Below, piece by piece: positions 27,070-34,875 of a stretch of 64,000 bases of DNA. The position numbers and the translations under genes were made by a program. Within the stretch, counting starts at the first letter, position 1; every line of letters begins with the position of its first letter. The stretch spans positions 62,001-126,000 of the forward strand of contig DATBHW010000064.1 of the NCBI GenBank assembly GCA_036557285.1, written 5' to 3'. Under the pieces are notes generated by a model that saw nothing but the letters and a program-made list of their open reading frames with translations, searched no databases and was not told the origin of the DNA. The stretch comes from Ktedonobacterales bacterium (GTDB lineage: Bacteria > Chloroflexota > Ktedonobacteria > Ktedonobacterales > DATBGS01).

Positions 27070-28110
27070 TCAAGGGTTGTGCGCCCCAAGAGACAATGCC
27101 TGCTTCAGAAAGCCATCACGACGGGTGAGCAGGCGTCTCAACCATTCCTCATGCGTGCGATACCAGGTAATGGTTTCCACGATTCCGGCAGCAAAAGAGA
27201 CGGTTGGCGTCCAGCCAAGGCGCTCGGTGAGTTTGCTGGCGTCAACGGCGTGGCGACGCACATGCCCCAGGCGATCAGGGACCAGAGTGATGAGGCTTTC
27301 GGGAAGCTCAAGCTGGTCCAAGATCACGCGGGCATTTTGCAGGATAGAACGCTCCTCACCTGTGCCGATGTTGAAGACTTCGCCTAATACCTGTTCTGGC
27401 GGAGCCTGCAAGAGCGCCAGCAGAGCCGAACAGTGGTCATCAACATGAATCCAATCGCGGGTGTTGCTGCCGTCACCATAGACAGGGAGCGGGCGGTTTG
27501 CCAGCGCATTGGTGATGAAGAGCGGGATCTGTTTCTCTGGATATTGATATGGCCCGTAATTATTTGAGCAGCGTGTAATAACGACTGGCAATCCATAGGT
27601 GGCCCAATAGGAGAAGGCCAGGCGGTCTGCCCCGGCTTTGCTGGCGGCATAAGGCGAGAGCGGCTTGATCGCGTCGGTTTCCAGGGAGGGGCGACTCGTT
27701 CCGTCTGGCGCTTCGGCGTTGCCGTAGACTTCATCGGTGCTGATCTGGATGAAGCGCGAGACGCGCTGCTTGCGGGCGGCTTCGAGCAAGACAAAAGCGC
27801 CCTCGACATCGGTGCGGATAAACGCGCCTGCATCCAGAATGGAGCGATCAACGTGGGTTTCTGCGGCGAAATTGACAACCCAGTCACAGGCGCTCATGGT
27901 CTGCGCGACAAGGGCGGGATCACATATGTCGCCGTGAACAAAGGTGTAACGCTCATCCGCGCTTACGCCGATGAGGTTATCCAGATTGCCCGCGTAGGTC
28001 AGCTTGTCCAGCACCATGACGCGCACGTCTGGCAGCGCGCGCAAGATGTAGCGGACGAAATTGCTGCCGATGAAACCAGCGCCGCCGGTGACTAAGAGTG
28101 TGTGTCGCAT
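27070..28110 (-). CDS. rmlB: dTDP-glucose 4,6-dehydratase
   Basis: RmlB makes dTDP-4-keto-6-deoxyglucose for rhamnose or other deoxy-sugars. The 346-residue protein has the Rossmann motif TGGAGFIGSNF, the catalytic STDEVYG (Thr-Asp-Glu), SPYAASKAGAD with the YxxxK pair, and TRCSNNYGPYQYPEKQIP. The length is normal for the family. It lies 35 bases after rmlA on the same strand and is the last gene of the SARP-rmlA-rmlB run. rmlC and rmlD are not in the window. Confidence 0.96.
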   Translation of the reverse strand: MRHTLLVTGGAGFIGSNFVRYILRALPDVRVMVLDKLTYAGNLDNLIGVSADERYTFVHGDICDPALVAQTMSACDWVVNFAAETHVDRSILDAGAFIRTDVEGAFVLLEAARKQRVSRFIQISTDEVYGNAEAPDGTSRPSLETDAIKPLSPYAASKAGADRLAFSYWATYGLPVVITRCSNNYGPYQYPEKQIPLFITNALANRPLPVYGDGSNTRDWIHVDDHCSALLALLQAPPEQVLGEVFNIGTGEERSILQNARVILDQLELPESLITLVPDRLGHVRRHAVDASKLTERLGWTPTVSFAAGIVETITWYRTHEEWLRRLLTRRDGFLKQALSLGAHNP

Positions 28111-28145
28111 TGCTCTTGTCTTTCTATTCAGGCTGCCACCTTCTG

Positions 28146-29273
28146 CTACCCAGGCGAGGTAATACCTACCCGGCTATGATCGCCTAATATCAATTTATGG
28201 CCGTGTGGCTTTCTTGATGAGGTATGAACCTCCGCGTATCGGCCAATCAGGCTTTCTTCGATGCGCCCCCGTACCGAAATTACCTTACTATGCTCCAGTA
28301 GAATGCTATATTCTATCTCGCTTGCTTCAACGACTACATCATGATAGACAGAGGTAAATGGGCCAATGTAGGCGTTGCGTAGAACAGTACGCTCCCCAAT
28401 AATGGCTGGGCCACGCACCACGCTGTTTTCTATCACACAGTCTGCCTGGAGGACAACAGCGCCGGATAAGACCGAGGTCGGCGATACTACTGCGCTGGAG
28501 GCGATTGAAGGGGAAATGCCGAGCAGTATCTGCCGATTCGCGTCTAAAATATCCTCCATCTTGCCGGTATCGATCCAATAGCCAGCCAGCAGTTGGGCGT
28601 GGACTTGATAGGTATGATCGATCAGCCATTGGATAGCGTCGGTGATCTCTAATTCGCCGCGCGCCGATGGTTGAATGCTCTCTACTGCTTGAAAGATAGT
28701 AGGGTCGAAACAATACATGCCCACCAGCGCGAGATTGCTGGGAGGATGCAGCGGTTTTTCCACCAGCCGCCGCACGCGCATCATTTTGGGGTCTGGTGTT
28801 CCAGATGTAGTGTCTATCTCGGCGACGCCGAACTGTTGGGGGTTAGGCACTTCGGCCAGCAGGATGCTGCACTGATACGGGCAATCCGGGGCGGCAAAAT
28901 GGCTGATAACGGGTGTTAGCGGTTCGCCGATGAGGTTATCGCCTAAGAACATTACAAAGCGCTGGTTCTCTAAGAACGGTTGCGCAATCTTCACAGCATG
29001 CGCCAGCCCAAGCGGGGCTGGCTGATAGATATAGGTGATGGAGATTTCCGGCCCCCAGCGAGAGGCGTTTCCAATCGCTGCTTCGATCTCTGCGTGGGTA
29101 TCCCCGACGACAATGCCAATGTCGCAGATACCAGCTTCGATCAACGCTTCGATAGCATAGAACAAGACAGGCTTGTTCGCCAGCGGAAGCAATTGCTTGG
29201 CGCGTGTATAGGTGAGCGGGCGCAAACGTGTCCCTTTGCCGCCGCTCAAAATCAATCCTTTCATCTTCACCAC
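28146..29273 (-). CDS. rmlA: Glucose-1-phosphate thymidylyltransferase, long form
   Basis: The 375-residue protein activates glucose-1-phosphate with dTTP. MKGLILSGGKGTRLRPLTYTRAKQLLPLANKPV is the classic nucleotide-binding N-terminus (written here in part only by its key GGKGTRLRP). FLGDNL follows, and GYWIDTGKMEDILDAN ends the catalytic part. From about 245 on, hexapeptide-like repeats (VVSPTSVLSG, VIENSVVRGP) form a left-handed beta-helix, so this is the long StrD/GraD-like form rather than the 290-residue RmlA. ATG 29273 overlaps the end of the regulator gene by seven bases; an ATG at 29264 is also possible. Confidence 0.94.
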   Translation of the reverse strand: MVKMKGLILSGGKGTRLRPLTYTRAKQLLPLANKPVLFYAIEALIEAGICDIGIVVGDTHAEIEAAIGNASRWGPEISITYIYQPAPLGLAHAVKIAQPFLENQRFVMFLGDNLIGEPLTPVISHFAAPDCPYQCSILLAEVPNPQQFGVAEIDTTSGTPDPKMMRVRRLVEKPLHPPSNLALVGMYCFDPTIFQAVESIQPSARGELEITDAIQWLIDHTYQVHAQLLAGYWIDTGKMEDILDANRQILLGISPSIASSAVVSPTSVLSGAVVLQADCVIENSVVRGPAIIGERTVLRNAYIGPFTSVYHDVVVEASEIEYSILLEHSKVISVRGRIEESLIGRYAEVHTSSRKPHGHKLILGDHSRVGITSPG

Positions 29274-32236
29274 TCGGTTAATTTCCAGATTTCAGGCTGA
29301 AGGGCGCCTGCCTCCAGATCGATTTCAGCGTAGAGGCTCACCGCCTGCTTCAGATGGGGCATGGCATCCTCGGTTCGGCCTGAGCTATGCAGGAGATCGG
29401 CCAGGTTGTTGTGCAAGGCGGCCTCGCGGTGACGATCTCCCTGCGCGGCACAGAGCGCCAGGGCCGTTTTGGTCAGTTCTATCGCCCGGTCAATCGCGCC
29501 GCTGGTTCGGCAGACCAGCGCCAGATTATTGAGCGCGGCCACGCGGGCGCTCTGGTCGTTCAACTGCTCTGCCAAGGCGAGGCTTTCTTCCAGATGGCGC
29601 TGTGCCTGGATTAGATCGCCCTGGCTGCTGGTGAGGATGCCCAGGATATTGTGTGCCTGGGCCAGCGCCCGCCTCTCCTGCGCTACTTCGGCCAGATCGA
29701 GTGCCTGGCGGGCCAGCTCGAGCGCCCGACTTGTTTCTCCGCGATGATGGGCGGTACGGCTCCAGTCAGCGTAGACGCTGGAACGTGTCTCTGTAGCGCC
29801 GGTTTCGCCAAGGGCGGCTAGCGCCGCCTCGAAATGACTTTCGGCCAGTTCCCAATCGCCGCGCCGCTCGTAGACAGCGCCTAATTTGTGTTCGATACCT
29901 GCCAGAGCGCCTGGCTCAGCGAGCGCCGCCGCTGTTTCGTAGCTTCGCAGCGCCGCGCTGTATTCTCCTAATAAGGTGTGCAAGTCACCAATGGATACGT
30001 GCAGCGCGGCAGGCTCAGGGTACCCCAGCGCCAGCGCCGTCTGGAAGTGTTCCAGGCTCTCGGTGTTGGCGTAGAGGTTACGGGCGCGTTCGCCTGCCAG
30101 CCTGAAATATTCGGCGGCGGCGCTTTCGGTCCCGGCCAGGCGATAATGACGGGCAATCTGCCCGGTCAGGGCGCTGCTTTCGCGCACCCCGCGTGTCCGG
30201 CTGACCAGCGCTTCAGCAATACGCCGATGAAGCAGCCGTCTTCTCGCCAGGCTGGTTTCTTCATAGACCAGTTCGCGCAGCTTCTCGTGGCTAAAGTCAT
30301 AAATAAGCGCCTGCTCACCTGCTCCGCCCTGGACCTCTCGAACTAAGCGCCGTGTCAGCAGTTCTTCCAGGGCGGTGACGGTTTCTTCTTCGCTGCGCCC
30401 GCTGGCTTCGCGCAGGGTATCGAAATCAAACGAGCGCCCGATGGCTGCTGCGGCGGTGAGTAATTGCCATCCAGTTTCGCTCACCGCGACCAGACGCGAA
30501 CGCAGCAAGTCGCGCACGCCGCCAGGCAAGGACCAGTTTTCGCTTTCGGCGGTCAGCACGCCGTTTGCCAACGCCGCCAGATATTCTACCAGGAAAAATG
30601 GTAGCCCTTCGGTCTCCTGGTAAAGCCGATCTACCAGCGCCGCGTCACCTGCTGTGGCGGATCGCACCAACTCGCCGACGGTAGGCTGGCTGAGGCGTGC
30701 CAATGAGAGAATGGTGGCGTTGCCTGATCGCTGCGCTTCGGAGAGCAGATGTTGCAAGCGGTGTCCAGGGGGAACCAGTTCGCTGCGCCAGGTGAAGATG
30801 AGGCTGAAGCGATTTTCGTATAGCCTTCTGGTGAGATACGTCAGCAGGTCGAGTGACGCGCTATCTGCCCAATGCGCGTCGTCCAGAAAGAGCAGACCAG
30901 GCTGGGCATCGCTGCACAGCGCCTGGATAACGTGCTTAAGTCCCTCGAAGAAGCGGCTTTGCGCGCCAGGGCTATCGAGCGGCGGCGCTGGTGGCGTGTC
31001 TGGCCGCAGGCTGCCAAGCTCTGGCAAGAGGCGCGCTGCCTCGCTCAACCAGAGCGGCGATAGACCTTCCAGTCGCTGGAGGCGCCCCTGCTGGACAATG
31101 GCGGCGCGGAGTCCGGCGCCTATAGGGCCATAGGCCAGGTGGGTTTCGCCTTCATAACAGCGCGCCGCGCTCACGGCTGCTCCTTTGTTCTGGACAGACG
31201 CCAGAAATTCTTCAGCCAGGCGTGTCTTTCCGATGCCTGCTTCCCCTTCGATGACGATGAGTTGGCCGCAGGCGCTGCTGGCGGCGTAGCTCCTGGTCAG
31301 CGTGGACCATTCCGCTGCTCGCCCGACCAGGGGATAGCCGCTCGCAGAGTATGTATTGTTGGGGGGCGAAGAGACGGACAGGCCAGTCGCGGTGGCTGGT
31401 TTTGGGTTCCTGGCGCTGGCTGCGTTGTCTTCTGGAGCCGCGCTGGAGGTCTGCCATTGCTCCGGTGGCGGCGGCGCGTGGTTCTCTTTAATAGCTTGAT
31501 AGAGTTGGGTCGTCGCTTCCAGCGGGGCTACGCCCAGTTCTTGTTCCAGCACTTGCACGCATTCGCGGTACTGGTGGAGGGCGGCAGCGCGCTGTCCGGC
31601 CCAGGTGTATAACTGCATTAGATAGCGATGGGCAGGCTCGTGCAGGCGATCAAGCGCCAGCCAGCGACGACCCGTAGTGATAGCGGCGTCGAACTGGCCC
31701 AGGGCGCTGTATCCATAGACCAGCCGCTCCAGCGCGCCAGCCAGGTCGCGGCGCAGACTTTCGGCCTGAAAAAATTGCCAATCATCGAAATCGGGGCTGT
31801 CGCGCAGGCTGAAGCCCGCCAGAAAATCATCGCGGTAGAGCGACACGGCTTCGGCAAGAGGACCGATACAGGCCGGGCAGACTTTGGATGATGGGTGGCC
31901 GTGTGTTCGGCAGGCCGCCAGATAGTGAGAGAAGACTTCGACGTCTAGCCAGAGGTCGGGACCAGGATGCAGGTTCAACTGTTCTCGTTCCAGGTTCAGC
32001 CACTCTCCGGCGAGGGCTTTGTTGAGCGTCGAGAGTGTGCGGCGGAGGGCCGCGCGCGCGTGGGTCTGGTCATAATCCGGCCAGAGCAAAGCCGCCAGCC
32101 TGTCACGGCTCTGCCGTTCGTGGGTGACAGCCAGATAGGCGATCAGCGCAATGGCCTTGCGTGTATCAACGCTGATGGGCAGGTTATCGCGCTCGATGCG
32201 CGGAGCGCCAAGCAAAAATAGCGCCAGGCGGGACAT
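29267..32236 (-). CDS. SARP-type transcriptional regulator with AAA ATPase and TPR repeats
   Basis: This 989-residue AfsR-like regulator has four parts. Residues 1-95 form a winged-helix trans_reg_C-type domain (VDTRKAIALIAYLAV, RDRLAALLWPD, ARAALRRTLSTLN). Residues about 96-250 are the bacterial transcriptional activator domain. Residues about 300-640 are a STAND/AAA ATPase with Walker A IVIEGEAGIGKTRLAE and Walker B LLFLDDAHWADS. The C-terminal third holds TPR repeats rich in ALxxY and AL. A CPAC pair sits near 117. It overlaps rmlA by seven bases, so regulator and sugar genes are one transcript. Such proteins often control secondary metabolism or morphology; the signal is unknown. Confidence 0.93.
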   Translation of the reverse strand: MSRLALFLLGAPRIERDNLPISVDTRKAIALIAYLAVTHERQSRDRLAALLWPDYDQTHARAALRRTLSTLNKALAGEWLNLEREQLNLHPGPDLWLDVEVFSHYLAACRTHGHPSSKVCPACIGPLAEAVSLYRDDFLAGFSLRDSPDFDDWQFFQAESLRRDLAGALERLVYGYSALGQFDAAITTGRRWLALDRLHEPAHRYLMQLYTWAGQRAAALHQYRECVQVLEQELGVAPLEATTQLYQAIKENHAPPPPEQWQTSSAAPEDNAASARNPKPATATGLSVSSPPNNTYSASGYPLVGRAAEWSTLTRSYAASSACGQLIVIEGEAGIGKTRLAEEFLASVQNKGAAVSAARCYEGETHLAYGPIGAGLRAAIVQQGRLQRLEGLSPLWLSEAARLLPELGSLRPDTPPAPPLDSPGAQSRFFEGLKHVIQALCSDAQPGLLFLDDAHWADSASLDLLTYLTRRLYENRFSLIFTWRSELVPPGHRLQHLLSEAQRSGNATILSLARLSQPTVGELVRSATAGDAALVDRLYQETEGLPFFLVEYLAALANGVLTAESENWSLPGGVRDLLRSRLVAVSETGWQLLTAAAAIGRSFDFDTLREASGRSEEETVTALEELLTRRLVREVQGGAGEQALIYDFSHEKLRELVYEETSLARRRLLHRRIAEALVSRTRGVRESSALTGQIARHYRLAGTESAAAEYFRLAGERARNLYANTESLEHFQTALALGYPEPAALHVSIGDLHTLLGEYSAALRSYETAAALAEPGALAGIEHKLGAVYERRGDWELAESHFEAALAALGETGATETRSSVYADWSRTAHHRGETSRALELARQALDLAEVAQERRALAQAHNILGILTSSQGDLIQAQRHLEESLALAEQLNDQSARVAALNNLALVCRTSGAIDRAIELTKTALALCAAQGDRHREAALHNNLADLLHSSGRTEDAMPHLKQAVSLYAEIDLEAGALQPEIWKLTEW

Positions 32237-32312
32237 ACAGCACCTCCGTCCGGCGGCTATTATAGGTTAGGATGTCTGAAAGTACAACAGGGGAGCTTGC
32301 CCGAAGGGTTTT

Positions 32313-32816
32313 TCAGGGCCGGAAGATAATGCAGGTGGTGGTACCATGCGCGTAGAGTTTGCCTTCCGCATCGGTGATTCTGCCCTCAGCCGTAGCGATG
32401 CGGCCTCCCTGATAGATGATCTTCCCCTCGCAGCGTATCTCGCCAGTATCGCGGGTGATGGGGCGAACGAAGTTGACCTTGATCTCCAGTGTTGTATAGC
32501 CTGTGCCAGCAGGCAGTGCGGAATGGACGGCGCAGCCGAGCGCCGAATCGAGCAGAGTGGCGGCCAGCCCGCCATGCACGACACCAATCGGGTTATAGTG
32601 ATACTCTGCTGGCTGCGCGGCAAAGACGACGCGCCCTTCTTCCACTTCAACGAAGGACATACCCAGCAGCACAGCAATGGGCGCAGGCGGAACTTCGCCA
32701 GACTGCATAGCGCGCAGATAGTCTAAGCCGCTCATTGCGCGGCCAATTTGCGCTGTGGGCATGGGGTCTTCCCAGGTAATGGTCCGGGTGCGGGCAGATG
32801 TCTCGATGTCGCTCAT
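32313..32816 (-). CDS. PaaI-like hotdog thioesterase
   Basis: The 167-residue protein has the hotdog fold of PaaI/YdiI-type acyl-CoA thioesterases. NPIGVVHGGLAATLLDSALGCAV carries the His-Gly-Gly and the Asp used in catalysis, and TTLEIKVNFVRPITRDTG and EGRITDAEGKLYAHGTTTCII complete the sheet. It hydrolyses aryl or acyl-CoA esters. The start ATG 32816 follows AAGGAG, and the ORF extends to 32903 without support. It overlaps the GNAT gene upstream by four bases (ATGA), so the two are translated as a pair and both are placed under the TetR operator. Confidence 0.92.
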   Translation of the reverse strand: MSDIETSARTRTITWEDPMPTAQIGRAMSGLDYLRAMQSGEVPPAPIAVLLGMSFVEVEEGRVVFAAQPAEYHYNPIGVVHGGLAATLLDSALGCAVHSALPAGTGYTTLEIKVNFVRPITRDTGEIRCEGKIIYQGGRIATAEGRITDAEGKLYAHGTTTCIIFRP

Positions 32817-33421
32817 CCAAAACTCCTTAGATAGTCCCAAGAGATCGCACAGGCGGTGTGGGCGTCTGGCTTGAATGTATCCATACTGGCAGAGACCTGG
32901 CATTCGCCGCTGTGCCAGTGGATGGTGAGTTTATCGAAAAGAGAGGATACCAGGCGAAGGGCAGGCCGGTTCTCTCCAAGGATCATAGCGGTGAAGGTAA
33001 CGACCTGATGGCGTCTGGCCTCTGCGATCAGCCTGCCGAAGAGCAGCTTGCCAAGGCCGCGCCGCTGCCAGACGTCTTCGATCACAATACCAAACTCGGC
33101 CTCCTGGCTGGCAGGGTTCCGGTCATAGCGGGCGATGCCAATGATTTCGCCCGCATAGCTGGCAACCATCGCGTACTGGTTCTGGTAATCAACGTTGGCG
33201 ATATTGGCTAAGGTCTGTGCCCAGCGTGGCAGGCTGGGCACAGGTAGGAAGCACCAGCGGTAAATGGTGGTTGGCGAAAGCCGATAGAACATCCGTTGAA
33301 GTCGCTCGCCATCAGTCAAGATGGCGGCCCGAATCAGTATAGATGAGCCATCGCGCAAGACAACGATTGCTGGTAGGCCGACCCTCTGGCTGTTTTCTGC
33401 TGGTATAGCGAGAGATGCCAT
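32813..33421 (-). CDS. GNAT-family acetyltransferase
   Basis: A 202-residue GCN5-type N-acetyltransferase. IRAAILTDGERLQRMF opens the fold. The acetyl-CoA loop reads VWQRRGLGKLLFGRLIAEARR, matching Q/RxxGxG/A. A substrate cannot be named. The arrangement resembles the GNAT domains fused to acyl-CoA synthetases and Pat-like protein acetyltransferases, where R(R/G)xGLG is also seen. It is the first gene of a two-gene unit with the thioesterase. A TetR-type operator (33439-33453) lies between its start and the upstream tetR gene. Confidence 0.9.
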   Translation of the reverse strand: MASLAIPAENSQRVGLPAIVVLRDGSSILIRAAILTDGERLQRMFYRLSPTTIYRWCFLPVPSLPRWAQTLANIANVDYQNQYAMVASYAGEIIGIARYDRNPASQEAEFGIVIEDVWQRRGLGKLLFGRLIAEARRHQVVTFTAMILGENRPALRLVSSLFDKLTIHWHSGECQVSASMDTFKPDAHTACAISWDYLRSFG

Positions 33422-33438
33422 CGCTGTATCTCCTATTT

Positions 33439-33453
33439 CAGACCGATTGGTCT
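33439..33453. promoter_or_regulatory. TetR operator before the GNAT-thioesterase unit
   Basis: CAGACCGATTGGTCT is a dyad nearly equal to the perfect palindrome at the tetR promoter (34088-34103). A TATAAA on the minus strand lies just upstream of it, so bound repressor would block the GNAT promoter. Confidence 0.75.
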
Positions 33454-33475
33454 TTTTATAGACGAAAAAAATAGA

Positions 33476-34069
33476 TCACGCCCGAACATTCACCTGGAGA
33501 TACCCGATGAGGTAGTCAATGGCCCGCTGCAAGTGGATGGTATCTCCGTACAGCTTACTCATCATTACTGCGCCCTCGACAGTGGTGATGAGGATGGTTG
33601 CCAGCAGTTCGCCATCAACTTCCGGGCGAACCTCATGGGCGGCGATGCCTCGTTCGACGTGACGCCGAATCCATTTGCGCCAGCGGCTCATCGCTTCCTG
33701 GGCGCGGCTGCGCAGCGCCGGGTGCGCGTCGTCGGATTCGACGGCGGTATTGAGAAGCGGGCAGCCTCCTGGTAAGAGCGGGTTTTCGATAAGGCTGCGG
33801 TAGCCGGTGAGCATTGCCACGAGCCGATCAACGGCGTTTGTTTTGCCAACCAGTTCCCGCTCTACTTGCCGCCAGACAAGGGCGATAGAGTAATCGAACG
33901 CTTCCAGCGCCAGATCGTCTTTGCTGCGAAAGTGGTTGTAGATGCCGCCTTTTTCCAACCCGGTCTCGCGCATCAGATCGGAGAGCGAGGAGCCAAAATA
34001 GCCCTGACGGCTGAAGACCTGCGCGGCGCGTTCCAGAATCATCTGATGGGTTTGTTCGCCTTTACTCAT
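33476..34069 (-). CDS. TetR-family transcriptional repressor
   Basis: The 197-residue protein has the N-terminal HTH of TetR: ILERAAQVFSRQGYFGSSLSDLMRETGLEKGGIYNHFRSKDDL-type order, here residues about 10-50 (GYFGSSLSDL and GGIYNHFRSK are diagnostic). The C-terminal ligand-binding half contains NPLLPGGCPLLNTAVE and resembles the TetR_C_11/YcdC-like branch. Start ATG 34069 follows AAAGG; the longer frame to 34234 enters the repeat region and is rejected. Operators lie upstream of itself and of the GNAT gene, so it is autoregulated. The inducer is probably an acyl or aryl compound, inferred only from the thioesterase. Confidence 0.93.
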   Translation of the reverse strand: MSKGEQTHQMILERAAQVFSRQGYFGSSLSDLMRETGLEKGGIYNHFRSKDDLALEAFDYSIALVWRQVERELVGKTNAVDRLVAMLTGYRSLIENPLLPGGCPLLNTAVESDDAHPALRSRAQEAMSRWRKWIRRHVERGIAAHEVRPEVDGELLATILITTVEGAVMMSKLYGDTIHLQRAIDYLIGYLQVNVRA

Positions 34070-34087
34070 CGCTTTGCCTTTCTGTTT

Positions 34088-34137
34088 CAGACCGTTCGGT
34101 CTGATAAAAGTATATCTTGCGCTCGTTTTCTTGTCAA
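34088..34137 (-). promoter_or_regulatory. tetR promoter with operator
   Basis: On the minus strand TTGACA (34137-34132), 17 bp and TATACT (34114-34109) form a near-consensus promoter. The perfect dyad CAGACCGTTCGGTCTG (34103-34088) covers the start region, the usual place for autorepression. Confidence 0.85.
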
Positions 34138-34147
34138 GGGCGAGGCA

Positions 34148-34718
34148 TTTGCCGGTTCCACCACCTATCGGGGGCGCCACTTGTAGCGCCGCCCCCTTCG
34201 GGAAGGGCCGCTTGGCCGCGCTGGGCGCGGCCATTCTCGCTCGGCTGCGCCTCGCTCGCGCGTCCCTCCTGGCGGCTCAACGCTGGCCTGCTGGTCCGCT
34301 GGCGCTGGAGGGCAGACGCCACTTGTAGCGCGTCCCTCCTGGCGGCTCAACGCTGGCTTGCCTGTACGTGGCGCTAGAGGGCGAACGCTTCGCCAGGGCG
34401 AAGCGTTGGCCGCCTGGAAGGGACGCGCGAGCGACGGGAGCGAGAGGACGGGGCAACAGCAGCGGCCCGCGACCGAGCGCAGCGAGGGAGAATGCGGGAA
34501 CTGGGCTGCGCGAGCGACCAACGGGAGCGAGAGGACGGGGCACCAGCCGAGGCAAGCAGCCCAGGCCGCAGGCCAGGTTCCCGCAAGGGCCGCTCCCCGC
34601 AGGGGGAGGCAAGCAGCAGAGACGCGCGAGCGAGGCGCAGCCGAGCGAGCATGGCCGCGCCCAGCGCGGTCAAGCGGCTCTGGCGAAGCCCTACTCGAAG
34701 GGAGGCGGCGCTACAAGT
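34148..34718. repeat. GC-rich composite repeat, 540-570 bp
   Basis: The region starts with GGTTCCACCACC and ACTTGTAGCGCCGCC (34179-34193) and ends with the inverted GGCGGCGCTACAAGT (34704-34718). It encloses internal duplications: a 50-bp unit starting GCGCGTCCCTCCTGGCGG occurs at about 34258 and again at 34328, and GGGAGCGAGAGGACGGGGCA occurs at about 34436 and 34524. Open frames on both strands through it are low-complexity Arg/Ala/Ser products and are not genes. The rest of the gap to 34875 holds no clear feature. Confidence 0.85.
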
Positions 34719-34875
34719 ACCATGCCTCGCTTGCCAATCCCTCATTTATGCTAGAACTCACTGGCACAGCCAGATTGCGCTTGCCCCTCCTTTTGGTTTA
34801 TGCTAAAAGCGCCTATCCTTGATAGGGTACTCACTCTGAGAACCCCAGGTGAGCAGGGGTAAGAAAGGCCGCTTC

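Noticed and set aside
34234-34840. Several 60-150-residue frames in the composite repeat
   Set aside because: They are repetitive Arg/Ala/Ser/Pro products in all frames of a GC-rich repeat, without ribosome sites or family motifs.
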